This document shows, piece by piece, positions 17,655 to 25,715 of a stretch of DNA of 64,000 nt. The notes under the pieces are model-generated. The model saw only the letters and a list, made by a program, of their open reading frames with translations. It ran no database searches and was not told where the DNA came from. The position numbers and the translations under genes were made by a program. Origin of the DNA: Streptomyces sp. HmicA12 (GTDB lineage: Bacteria > Actinomycetota > Actinomycetes > Streptomycetales > Streptomycetaceae); the NCBI RefSeq assembly GCF_000373565.1, contig NZ_KB891809.1, forward strand, positions 414,240 to 478,239. Reading direction: 5' to 3'. Each line of letters starts with the position of its first letter. The stretch's first letter is position 1.

Positions 17655-19472
17655 ATGTGCGGAATTGTCGGTTACATCGGCAAGCGTGACGTGGCGCCGC
17701 TGCTCCTGGAGGGCCTGCAGCGCCTGGAGTACCGCGGTTACGACTCCGCGGGCGTCGTCATCACCAGCCCCAAGGCCAGTGGCCTGAAAATGGTCAAGGC
17801 CAAGGGCCGCGTCCGTGACCTGGAGGCGAAGGTCCCGGCCCGTTTCAAGGGCACGACCGGCATCGCCCACACCCGCTGGGCCACCCACGGCGCCCCCTCC
17901 GACGAGAACGCGCACCCGCACATGTCCGGCGACAACAAGGTCGCCGTCGTGCACAACGGCATCATCGACAACGCCTCCGAGCTGCGCGCCAAGCTGACCG
18001 CCGAAGGCGTGGAGTTCCTCTCCGAGACGGACACCGAGGTCCTCACCCACCTCATCGCCCGTTCGCAGCAGTCGGACCTGGAGGACAAGGTCCGCGAGGC
18101 GCTCCGCCTGGTCGAGGGCACGTACGGCATCGCGGTCGTGCACGCCGACTTCCCGGACCGCATCGTGGTGGCCCGCAACGGCTCGCCGGTCGTCCTCGGC
18201 ATCGGCGACAAGGAGATGTTCGTCGCCTCGGACATCGCGGCCCTGGTCTCCCACACCCGCCAGATCGTCACCCTCGACGACGGCGAGATGGCGACGCTGA
18301 AGGCCGACGACTTCCGTACGTACACGACGGAGGGCACCCGCACGACGGCCTCCCCCACCACGGTGGAGTGGGAGGCGGCCTCCTACGACATGGGCGGCCA
18401 CGACACGTACATGCACAAGGAGATCTTCGAGCAGGCCGACGCCGTGGACCGCGTGCTGCGCGGCCGCATCGACGACCGCTTCTCCACGGTGCACCTCGGC
18501 GGCCTGAACCTGGACGCCCGCGAGGCCCGGACCGTGCGCCGCGTGAAGATCCTCGGCTGCGGCACCTCGTACCACGCCGGCCTGATCGGCGCCCAGATGA
18601 TCGAGGAGCTGGCCCGCATCCCCGCGGACGCCGAGCCGGCCTCCGAGTTCCGCTACCGCAACCCGGTCGTCGACCCCGACACCCTCTACATCGCGGTGTC
18701 CCAGTCCGGCGAGACGTACGACGTGCTGGCCGCCGTCCAGGAACTGAAGCGCAAGGGCGCGCGGGTCTTCGGCGTGGTCAACGTCGTCGGTTCCGCCATC
18801 GCCCGCGAGTCGGACGCCGGCGTCTACGTCCACGCGGGCCCCGAGGTCTGCGTCGTCTCCACCAAGTGCTTCACCAACACCACGGTGGCCTTCGCCCTCC
18901 TCGCCCTGCACCTCGGCCGTATCCGCGACCTCTCGGTGGCCGACGGCAAGCGGATCATCGAGGGCCTGCGCAAGCTGCCCGGGCAGATCTCCGAGATCCT
19001 CGCCCAGGAGGCGGAGATCAAGAAGATCGCCGAGGAGTACGCGGACGCCCGCTCGATGATGTTCGTCGGCCGCGTCCGGGGCTACCCGGTGGCCCGCGAG
19101 GCGTCCCTGAAGCTCAAGGAGGTCTCGTACATCCACGCCGAGGCCTACCCGGCCTCCGAGCTGAAGCACGGCCCCCTCGCGCTCATCGAGCCGGCGCTCC
19201 CCACGGTCGCGATCGTCCCGGACGACGACCTGCTGGAGAAGAACCGCGCCGCGATGGAGGAGATCAAGGCCCGCTCCGGCCGCATCCTCGCGGTCGCGCA
19301 CCAGGAGCAGGAGAAGGCGGACCGCACGATCGTCGTCCCGAAGAACGAGGACGAGCTCGACCCGATCCTGATGGGCATCCCCCTCCAACTCCTCGCCTAC
19401 CACACGGCATTGGCCCTCGGCCGCGACATCGACAAGCCCCGCAACCTGGCGAAGTCTGTGACGGTGGAGTAG
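17655..19472 (+). CDS. glmS: Glutamine--fructose-6-phosphate aminotransferase (isomerising)
   Basis: Makes glucosamine-6-phosphate from fructose-6-phosphate and glutamine, the entry step to peptidoglycan amino sugars. The 605-aa length is standard. The N-terminal glutaminase domain starts MCGIVGYIGKRD with the nucleophile Cys2. Two SIS domains follow (CGTSYHAGL...SQSGETYDVL and VGRVRGYPVAREASLKLKEVSYIHAEAYP), and the ending is KPRNLAKSVTVE. Streptomyces usually have two glmS genes, so this may be the second paralogue (SCO2789-like). No glmS ribozyme-like structure was recognised in the short leader. Confidence 0.97.
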   Translation: MCGIVGYIGKRDVAPLLLEGLQRLEYRGYDSAGVVITSPKASGLKMVKAKGRVRDLEAKVPARFKGTTGIAHTRWATHGAPSDENAHPHMSGDNKVAVVHNGIIDNASELRAKLTAEGVEFLSETDTEVLTHLIARSQQSDLEDKVREALRLVEGTYGIAVVHADFPDRIVVARNGSPVVLGIGDKEMFVASDIAALVSHTRQIVTLDDGEMATLKADDFRTYTTEGTRTTASPTTVEWEAASYDMGGHDTYMHKEIFEQADAVDRVLRGRIDDRFSTVHLGGLNLDAREARTVRRVKILGCGTSYHAGLIGAQMIEELARIPADAEPASEFRYRNPVVDPDTLYIAVSQSGETYDVLAAVQELKRKGARVFGVVNVVGSAIARESDAGVYVHAGPEVCVVSTKCFTNTTVAFALLALHLGRIRDLSVADGKRIIEGLRKLPGQISEILAQEAEIKKIAEEYADARSMMFVGRVRGYPVAREASLKLKEVSYIHAEAYPASELKHGPLALIEPALPTVAIVPDDDLLEKNRAAMEEIKARSGRILAVAHQEQEKADRTIVVPKNEDELDPILMGIPLQLLAYHTALALGRDIDKPRNLAKSVTVE

Positions 19473-19479
19473 CCACCCG

Positions 19480-19542
19480 GGGGAGGCTGCGCGCAGCGCA
19501 TGCCTCAGGGGCGCGGGGAACTGCGCGAGAAGCCCCACCGGC
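19480..19542. repeat. Copy 2 of the dispersed GC-rich palindromic repeat
   Basis: A GGGGAGGCTGCGCGCAGCG segment followed by GGGGCGCGGGGAACTGCGCGAGAAGCCCC. It lies just downstream of glmS. Confidence 0.85.
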
Positions 19543-19590
19543 CGTCGGTCGGCGACGGACAGGAACGCGCAGACGCGATTCCGCGCAAAC

Positions 19591-19634
19591 GAACGGGCCC
19601 CTTCGCGTGCCACCGGACGCGAAGGGACCCGTTC
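19591..19634. terminator. Hairpin terminator between glmS and the converging membrane-protein gene
   Basis: An 18-bp stem with one mismatch (19591-19608 with 19617-19634) around a short loop, positioned between convergent genes. Confidence 0.8.
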
Positions 19635-19674
19635 CCGGAGGGCCGGGGCCGCCCATTGCCCCGGCCCGCAGCTG

Positions 19675-20256
19675 TCAGCCGGTGGCCGTCACCCCCCGGC
19701 CGGCAGCACGCCCAGGAAGCGCCGTCGGCAGCCCGGCCATCGAGGCCGTAGCCCCGTACCAGGCGAGAACGCCACCCGCCGCGGCGAACCAGCCACCGAC
19801 CTTGGCGAGCCCGTCCGCGTCACCGAACGCGGCGACGGCGAGCAGCAGCAGCGCCACGAACAGCGCCCCGTACGTGCCCCGCACGAACACCCCCGCCCCG
19901 GCGGAGCCGAGGGTCAGGCTGAGTGCGAGCAGGGCGAAGAGCAGCAGGAACAGGCCCGCCGCGTTCGCGGACACGGTGTCACCCGCGCCGACGCCCCAGG
20001 TGAACCAGAACGCGCCGAGCCCGGCGAAGGCCGTGCCCGTGAAGCCGTCGTCGCGCAGGGCGAGCAGCCCGGCGACGAAGAGGGCGATCCCGCCCACGTA
20101 GGTCGCGATCGACACCGCGTCGGCCGCCGTCACGTCGTCGATCACCGCGGTGTGACCGAGACCGAACGCCAACAGGGTGAGTCCTAGAGCGAGTTGACCG
20201 AGAGTCGAGACGGACGGGATGGTCGCCGTGCCTCCCGCGGAGACGTCGTTGTCCAC
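19675..20256 (-). CDS. GPR1/FUN34/YaaH-family-like membrane protein
   Basis: Integral membrane protein of 193 aa with about six hydrophobic segments. It begins from a GTG at 20256 and contains LGQLALGLTLLAFGLGHTAVID followed by alternating hydrophobic helices. The overall pattern fits the acetate/succinate transporter family GPR1/FUN34/YaaH, although the classical NPAPLGL signature is not present, so the transport role is tentative. It is convergent with glmS across a terminator. Confidence 0.72.
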   Translation of the reverse strand: MDNDVSAGGTATIPSVSTLGQLALGLTLLAFGLGHTAVIDDVTAADAVSIATYVGGIALFVAGLLALRDDGFTGTAFAGLGAFWFTWGVGAGDTVSANAAGLFLLLFALLALSLTLGSAGAGVFVRGTYGALFVALLLLAVAAFGDADGLAKVGGWFAAAGGVLAWYGATASMAGLPTALPGRAAGRGVTATG

Positions 20257-20443
20257 AGCGGGCTCCCTTCATGCAAAGTGCGGGTGCTCTGTGCTGTTGT
20301 CCAGCGACCGGTATGTACCCTTCACAAGGGCACAAACCACCTCTACGCGCGAGTAGATTTATCCACGGCGGAAAATTCAACAACCTTTCCCAGAAGAAAA
20401 GTTGAGGAACCCTCAGCCACATCCCACCTGGGACAGAAGCCAG

Positions 20444-20968
20444 TTACGGAATGACCACGACGGGCCGCTGCGCACGCCGCGCGAGCCGGCCCGCGACCGA
20501 GCCGAAGATCCGCCCGACGAGCCCGTGGGTCGAGCCCACCACGATGGCGTCGGCGGAGTACTCCCGGCCGACCTCCTCCAGCTCGTGGCAGATGTCGCCA
20601 CCGCGCTCGACGAGGATCCAGGGCACCTCGGACAGATACTCCGCACAGGCGAGTTCCAGGCCGAGGACCTCGGTCCTGTGGTCCGGCACATCCACGAACA
20701 CGGGCGGCTCACAGCCCGCCCACACGGTGGTCGGCAGCCGGTTCGCGACGTGCACGATGATCAGCCCGGAGCCCGAGCGATGCGCCATGCCGATCGCGTA
20801 CGCGAGTGCCCGCTCGCTCGATGTGGAGCCGTCGAAGCCGACGACGACGCCGTGCTTGAAGGCGGGGTCACATGCGTGACGTGGTTCTTCGGCCGTCCGG
20901 GGGGTCGCCGAAGGGTCGGCGACCTGCCGCTTGCGGCTTTCGGGTTCGGGGAGTTCGTGACCGGCCAT
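20444..20968 (-). CDS. Universal stress protein (UspA family)
   Basis: Cytoplasmic 174-aa UspA-fold protein. The start at 20968 (MAGHELPEPE) is preferred; the open frame extends upstream without clear coding character. The Usp strand VVVGFDGSTSSERALAYA and the ATP-binding glycine pattern IVVGSTHGLVGRIFGSVAGRLARRAQRPVVVIP (G-2x-G-9x-G type) are visible, so it probably binds ATP. It sits upstream of and divergent from the adpA region. Confidence 0.9.
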   Translation of the reverse strand: MAGHELPEPESRKRQVADPSATPRTAEEPRHACDPAFKHGVVVGFDGSTSSERALAYAIGMAHRSGSGLIIVHVANRLPTTVWAGCEPPVFVDVPDHRTEVLGLELACAEYLSEVPWILVERGGDICHELEEVGREYSADAIVVGSTHGLVGRIFGSVAGRLARRAQRPVVVIP

Positions 20969-21322
20969 GAGTGTCTCGGCGTGTACCTCGTGGGCCTCAT
21001 AAGAGGGGACTGTTGAGAGGATGACAACTGATCGGCGGAGCTGTGTCCGGGAATCATCTTCCCAACCCCATACCCCCAAGGGTACGGCGACACTCCTCCT
21101 CTGCCCAGACTCCGGCCCGCTCTCGGACCTGTACGAATGTGCGCTCCGCAGCGTTCAGGGGAGCATGCACGAGGCCCCGCCCGTATGGCAATGGTTGCTG
21201 CCCCGTACAGGCGGTTTGCGCACTCTTGTGGGCTCTCTCCAGGGCGGATCAAGTGACCGGGACGCGGACCGCGCGTTGAACTTCCGAACCAGCTCGACCC
21301 AGGGAGCCACAGGGAGCACTCC
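20969..21322. other. Intergenic region between the usp gene and the small membrane protein gene
   Basis: About 350 bp with no convincing gene. It should hold the divergent promoters for the usp gene and the small membrane protein gene; no operator was recognised. Confidence 0.6.
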
Positions 21323-21727
21323 GTGCCCGGACCGTCCACGACGCACCCGCCCGCCACCACGCGCCGGAGCATTCCGGCACCCGGCCGTACGCCGGAGTCG
21401 CACACGCACACGCCCCCTCACGCCCATGACGCGCCACCGGTGGGCGCGGAGGGGGCGGGCGACGTCGTCCGATGGGCCGCGTTCAGCTGCGTCCTGGTGC
21501 CGCTCGTCCTCGTCGGGTACGGCATCTCGGCGGCGGGCGCCGCCGGGGCCGCCCTGGGGCTCGCCGCGGTGACCGCGGCCTGCCGGCTACTGCTGAGTCA
21601 GTCGGAACGTGGTGCCGCACGGTTGCACACTGAACAATGCTGCGCGCATCGTGGAAGGCACGGCCGAACCGGGTCGGGGGCGCACAGGGGCGGGCACCGG
21701 GCCGAGCGTGGTGCGCCGGTGGAGTGA
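21323..21727 (+). CDS. Small hypothetical membrane protein upstream of adpA
   Basis: A 134-aa open frame with a GTG start at 21323 and GGGAG at 21312-21316 as a good ribosome-binding site. The N-terminal 45 residues are Pro/Thr/His-rich. A hydrophobic stretch (about residues 48-90: VVRWAAFSCVLVPLVLVGYG and AAGAALGLAAVTAACRLLL) could form two membrane helices. The Arg/His-rich C-terminal 40 residues look less convincing. A small gene at this position between usp and adpA is familiar from streptomycetes. Function unknown. Confidence 0.6.
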   Translation: MPGPSTTHPPATTRRSIPAPGRTPESHTHTPPHAHDAPPVGAEGAGDVVRWAAFSCVLVPLVLVGYGISAAGAAGAALGLAAVTAACRLLLSQSERGAARLHTEQCCAHRGRHGRTGSGAHRGGHRAERGAPVE

Positions 21728-22125
21728 CCACTTCCAGCACACCACCCCGTATATTTTCAGCCAACTTCGGCCGGGGGTCCGATCCTTGCTGTCGGCTGCC
21801 TCCAACCCCCGTTCCAGCAGGGCTGAAAGGGCCGTAAAACCCTCGTGCACCCTACGGGGACCGGCCACTGAGTTGAGGCGTACTTCCCAGCAACGCCCGT
21901 GAGTGCAACGCTTCGTGATCGAATGCTTCACGCCAAGTTGCCATGTCGACAATGTGCCAGGTCTTTAACTGGTCACAGGGGCAGCCAGGGACACAGTAGA
22001 TTCGATCATGACTGGTCGAGTTTTTGGCGGCGGGGGACTTCAGCAGGACCGAGGGGAAACGTGCAGGAGCGAACAGCCCGTCAAAGTATTGAGGGAGCCG
22101 CGATCACCGAGGGGGGCTTAGCAGG
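21728..22125. other. adpA upstream regulatory region
   Basis: About 400 bp without a credible gene. In other streptomycetes this region carries the adpA promoter and sites for AdpA itself, BldD and gamma-butyrolactone receptors. I could not identify an unambiguous match to those sites here. Confidence 0.55.
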
Positions 22126-23451
22126 ATGAGCCACGACTCCACCACTGCGCCGGAGGCGGCGGCTCGCAAGCTGTCAGGGCGCCGGCGACGCGAGATCGTC
22201 GCGGTGCTGCTGTTCAGCGGCGGACCCATCTTCGAGAGTTCCATTCCGCTCTCCGTGTTCGGAATCGACCGTCAGGACGCAGGAGTTCCTCGCTACCGGT
22301 TGCTCGTGTGCGCCGGTGAAGAGGGGCCTTTGCGGACCACCGGCGGACTGGAACTCACCGCGCCTCATGGGCTCGAGGCGATCTCGCGGGCGGGCACGGT
22401 CGTCGTGCCGGCCTGGCGGTCGATCACCTCACCGCCCCCGGAGGAGGCGCTGGACGCCATTCGTCGCGCCCATGAGGAGGGCGCGCGCATCGTCGGCCTG
22501 TGCACCGGCGCGTTCGTACTCGCCGCGGCAGGCCTGCTCGACGGCCGCCCGGCGACGACGCACTGGATGTACGCGCCGACGCTCGCCAAGCGCTATCCGT
22601 CGGTCCATGTGGACCCGCGCGAGCTCTTCGTGGACGACGGCGACGTACTGACGAGTGCCGGCACCGCGGCCGGCATCGACCTGTGTCTGCACATCGTGCG
22701 CACGGACCACGGCAACGAGGCGGCCGGAGCGCTCGCCCGCCGCCTGGTGGTCCCGCCGCGCCGCAGCGGCGGACAGGAGCGCTATCTCGACCGGTCGCTG
22801 CCCGAGGAGATCGGCGCGGACCCGCTGGCCGAGGTCGTCGCCTGGGCGCTGGAGCATTTACACGAGCAGTTCGACGTGGAGACGCTCGCCGCCCGCGCGT
22901 ACATGAGCCGCCGCACCTTCGACCGCCGCTTCCGGTCGCTGACGGGGTCCGCCCCGCTCCAGTGGCTGATCACGCAGCGGGTCCTGCAGGCGCAGCGGCT
23001 GCTCGAGACGTCCGACTACTCCGTGGACGAGGTCGCGGGGCGCTGCGGGTTCCGCTCTCCCGTCGCGCTGCGCGGGCACTTCCGGCGGCAGCTGGGCTCG
23101 TCCCCGGCCGCGTACCGGGCGGCGTACCGGGCGCGCAGGCCACAGACGGGCGAAGGCCCGGGGTCGAACGGCAGCGGCGGGCATCCGGGGAAGCTCTCGG
23201 AGAAGCCGTCCGTCGAGCTCACCTCCGTGCCGGGGCCCGTCGACCGGGACCCCGCGGGGGCCCAGGGCCCGGGTCCGGTGCCCACCCAGTCCCGGCGGAC
23301 CGCCGCGGCCTCGTCACCGCTGGGCGCCCACGCGGCGGCCCTGCAGACGGGACCCGGGGGGCCGACGGGGCACACGGAGGGCGGCAAACCGCCGTCCGAC
23401 GCGTTCGCGCCGGGGCGGGCGAGCCTGCCCGGACCGCGGACGGCTCCGTAG
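22126..23451 (+). CDS. adpA: AdpA, central AraC/XylS-family developmental regulator (contains TTA codon)
   Basis: Transcription factor controlling morphological differentiation and secondary metabolism. The 441-aa product has an N-terminal DJ-1/PfpI (GATase1-like) dimerisation domain (about residues 24-190, with VVVPAWRSI and GLCTGAFVLAAAGLLDGR) and an AraC-type double helix-turn-helix (about 237-335, with LAARAYMSRRTFDRRFR and VAGRCGFRSPVALRGHFRRQLG). Codon 245 is TTA (22858-22860), read only by the bldA tRNA, which marks the known bldA dependence of adpA. The C-terminal 100 residues are disordered Gly/Pro-rich and somewhat longer than in S. coelicolor (398 aa). The oligoribonuclease gene follows, as in other Streptomyces. 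Confidence 0.97.
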   Translation: MSHDSTTAPEAAARKLSGRRRREIVAVLLFSGGPIFESSIPLSVFGIDRQDAGVPRYRLLVCAGEEGPLRTTGGLELTAPHGLEAISRAGTVVVPAWRSITSPPPEEALDAIRRAHEEGARIVGLCTGAFVLAAAGLLDGRPATTHWMYAPTLAKRYPSVHVDPRELFVDDGDVLTSAGTAAGIDLCLHIVRTDHGNEAAGALARRLVVPPRRSGGQERYLDRSLPEEIGADPLAEVVAWALEHLHEQFDVETLAARAYMSRRTFDRRFRSLTGSAPLQWLITQRVLQAQRLLETSDYSVDEVAGRCGFRSPVALRGHFRRQLGSSPAAYRAAYRARRPQTGEGPGSNGSGGHPGKLSEKPSVELTSVPGPVDRDPAGAQGPGPVPTQSRRTAAASSPLGAHAAALQTGPGGPTGHTEGGKPPSDAFAPGRASLPGPRTAP

Positions 23452-23517
23452 CAACAGGTTCACGAGCTGACGCCCGTCGTCTGCCAGCGAGAAGGTCTGC
23501 CCCGTAGGGTTGTCCGT

Positions 23518-24120
23518 ATGAACGATCGCATGGTGTGGATCGACTGCGAGATGACCGGACTCTCGCTGGCGAACGACGCGCTCATCGAGGTGGCCGCACT
23601 GGTCACCGACTCGGAGCTGAACGTACTCGGCGACGGAGTGGACATCGTGATCCGCCCGCCGGACGAGGCCCTGGAACAGATGCCCGAGGTGGTGCGCACC
23701 ATGCACACCGCCTCGGGTCTCCTCGACGAGCTGGCGGGCGGCACGACGCTCGCGGACGCCGAGGAGCAGGTTCTGGCTTACGTACGTGAACACGTCAAGG
23801 ACGCGGGCAAGGCCCCGCTGTGCGGGAACTCGGTCGGTACCGACCGCGGATTCCTGCTGCGTGACATGCCGACGCTGGAGGACTACCTCCACTACCGGAT
23901 CGTCGATGTGTCCTCGGTCAAGGAACTGGCCCGCCGCTGGTACCCGAGGGCGTACTTCAACAGTCCGGAGAAGAACGGCAACCACCGGGCGCTCGCCGAC
24001 ATCCGCGAGTCCATCGCGGAGCTGCGCTACTACCGCGAGGCGGTCTTCGTCCCGCAGCCCGGGCCCGACTCCGAGACCGCGAAGAGCATCGCCGCAAAGC
24101 ACGTCCTGCCTGCGGAGTAA
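23518..24120 (+). CDS. ornA: Oligoribonuclease
   Basis: DEDDh-family 3'-5' exoribonuclease of 200 aa that degrades 2-5-nt RNAs and pGpG. The first motif MVWIDCEMTGL is at the N-terminus, and the last motif NHRALADIRESIAELRYYRE carries the catalytic His-Asp. Position downstream of adpA is conserved in Streptomyces, where ornA affects development. A complex hairpin follows the stop. Confidence 0.97.
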   Translation: MNDRMVWIDCEMTGLSLANDALIEVAALVTDSELNVLGDGVDIVIRPPDEALEQMPEVVRTMHTASGLLDELAGGTTLADAEEQVLAYVREHVKDAGKAPLCGNSVGTDRGFLLRDMPTLEDYLHYRIVDVSSVKELARRWYPRAYFNSPEKNGNHRALADIRESIAELRYYREAVFVPQPGPDSETAKSIAAKHVLPAE

Positions 24121-24138
24121 CCGCTCCCAGGCCCGCTC

Positions 24139-24216
24139 GTACAGGGTCCGGGCCCCCTTGAGGACGGGGGTGCGAAAAGGGGTGCGCGAGCACCCCTTCG
24201 GACCCTGTACACTTTT
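24139..24216 (+). terminator. Nested inverted-repeat terminator downstream of ornA
   Basis: A 12-bp outer stem (GTACAGGGTCCG, 24139-24150, with CGGACCCTGTAC, 24199-24210) encloses a second hairpin (AAGGGGTGC..GCACCCCTT, 24177-24198) and is followed by ACTTTTTC. Confidence 0.75.
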
Positions 24217-24253
24217 TCTCGGCCGGTCGGAAGAACGACAAACGACCGGACAT

Positions 24254-24327
24254 GGTGGGTGTAGCTCAGTTGGTAGAGCACCTGGTTGTGGTCCAGGTGG
24301 CCGCGGGTTCAAGTCCCGTCACTCACC
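24254..24327 (+). tRNA. tRNA-His (GTG anticodon)
   Basis: The cloverleaf is readable: acceptor GTGGGTG/CACTCAC with one G-T pair, D-arm AGCTCAGTTGGTAGAGC, anticodon loop TTGTGGT between CCTGG and CCAGG, and T-arm GGTTCAAGTCC. The extra G at 24254 opposite discriminator C at 24327 is the tRNA-His-specific G-1:C73 pair. CCA is not encoded. Confidence 0.98.
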
Positions 24328-24337
24328 CTGAAGGGTC

Positions 24338-24369
24338 GAAGGCCCCGGTTCGGAAGAACCGGGGCCTTC
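24338..24369. terminator. Hairpin terminator after tRNA-His, converging with cebR
   Basis: A 13-bp perfect stem GAAGGCCCCGGTT / AACCGGGGCCTTC with a 6-nt loop, between tRNA-His and the 3' end of cebR. Confidence 0.9.
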
Positions 24370-24403
24370 GGTGTTTCCGGGTGCCGCGGCCGCCCGCGGC
24401 TCC

Positions 24404-25459
24404 CTACGAGGACGCCCGGATCACCAGCTCCGTCGGCAGCACCAGGTGCCGCTCCGCGCCCCGGCGGGCCGAGGAGCGCTTGCCCTCGGCGGCCAGCGCG
24501 ATCTCGTCCAGGAGGAGCTCGGTCATCGCCCGGCCCATGTCGCGGGTGGGCTGGCGCACGCTGGTCAGACCCGGCTCCAGATGGCGGGCGATCATCGAGT
24601 CGTCGAAGCCGACCAGGGAGACGTCGTCGGGGATCCGGCGGCCGGCCTCGCGCAGCACCTGACGGGCCCCGGAGGCCATCAGGTCGGAGCAGGCGAAGAC
24701 CGCGTCAAGCCCGGGGCTGCGTTCAAGAAGATCAGTCATGCAGCGCCGGCCGCCCTCCTCGGTGAAGTCTCCGTAGGCCACCAGTTTCTCGTCGTACGCG
24801 ATACCCGAGGCGGTCAGTTCGTCCTCGTAGCCGACGAGTCGCCGCTGGGCGCCGTACACGTCGAGCGGGCCGGTGATGATCGCGATCGAGCGCCGGCCGC
24901 GGGAGACCAGGTGCTCGATCGCCGAGCGGGCGCCCGCGTAGTTGTCGGTGTCGACCGAGGGCAGCGGCTCGTCGGCGGAGCGGGGGCCGCTGATCACCGT
25001 GGGAATGTCCATCTGCAGGAGGCGGTCGGCGAGCGGGTCGTCGGAGTGGACGGAGACGAGGAGAACACCGTCGACACGGTGGGCCGCGAGGTAGGAGGCG
25101 AGCTTGTCCCGCTCCCGCTCACCGCGGGCGAACGTGAGCAGAAGTTGCAGGTTGGACTCGGCGAGGGCCATGCCGACACCGCCGACCATGCCGGAGAAGT
25201 ACGGCTCGGAGAAGAACCGGGACTCCGCCTCGGGGACCACCACGGCTATGGAGTCCGTGCGGTTCGCGGCGAGGGCGCGGGCCGCCGTGTTCGGGACGTA
25301 GCCGAGCTCGGCGATGGCCTCCTCGACCGAGGCGCGGGTGGCCGCGCTGACCCGCGGCGACCCGTTGATCACCCGGGAGACGGTGCCCCGGCCGACACCG
25401 GCCCGGGCCGCGACCTCCTCCAGCGTCGGACGCCTGCCGTGAGTGCCGTGAGCCACCAT
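24404..25459 (-). CDS. cebR: CebR, LacI-family repressor of the cellobiose/cellotriose operon
   Basis: LacI/GalR-type repressor of 351 aa. It starts at 25459 (MVAHGTHGRRPTLEEVAARAGVGRGTVSRVING), preceded by GGAGG. The N-terminal helix-turn-helix and hinge are followed by a periplasmic-binding-like sugar-sensing domain (IAVVVPEAESRFF, VFACSDLMASGARQVL, VGFDDSMIARHLEPGLTSVRQP). The divergent cebEFG-bglC genes and three nearby TGGGAGCGCTCCCA-type operators identify it. In other streptomycetes CebR is released by cellobiose/cellotriose, and it links cellulose sensing to bglC expression. Confidence 0.95.
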   Translation of the reverse strand: MVAHGTHGRRPTLEEVAARAGVGRGTVSRVINGSPRVSAATRASVEEAIAELGYVPNTAARALAANRTDSIAVVVPEAESRFFSEPYFSGMVGGVGMALAESNLQLLLTFARGERERDKLASYLAAHRVDGVLLVSVHSDDPLADRLLQMDIPTVISGPRSADEPLPSVDTDNYAGARSAIEHLVSRGRRSIAIITGPLDVYGAQRRLVGYEDELTASGIAYDEKLVAYGDFTEEGGRRCMTDLLERSPGLDAVFACSDLMASGARQVLREAGRRIPDDVSLVGFDDSMIARHLEPGLTSVRQPTRDMGRAMTELLLDEIALAAEGKRSSARRGAERHLVLPTELVIRASS

Positions 25460-25577
25460 GGCTTCTACCTCCCCGAGTCTCCCGCGGAATCTAACAGCCC
25501 GATAACCGCGGCGACTTGTCGCCGTCACACATCTTGACACCCACCGTCCGAGGCGCGAATCTTCAACTCATCACGGA

Positions 25578-25591
25578 TGGGAGCGCTCCCA
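25578..25591 (+). promoter_or_regulatory. CebR operator upstream of cebE
   Basis: TGGGAGCGCTCCCA, a perfect 14-bp palindrome identical to the CebR-box consensus, 124 bp before cebE in the cebR-cebE divergent region. Confidence 0.95.
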
Positions 25592-25715
25592 CCGTATCTG
25601 CTCCTTACATACCCTGCACACTCCCCCGCCCGAGCCGCAGCACGAAGAACGGGCCCAGCAAGGCAGTTGGCCGGGGCACAGCACGTCAGAGCAACCGAAG
25701 CTTTTGGAGGACGCA

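Noticed and set aside
20249..20366. DnaA boxes (TTGTCCACA and TTATCCACG)
   Set aside because: Only two matches, one within a coding start. No cluster or origin context is visible.
21313..21326. Fourth CebR box upstream of the small membrane protein
   Set aside because: GGGAGCACTCC resembles the core, but the outer bases do not match (about 10 of 14). It serves as the ribosome-binding site of that gene.
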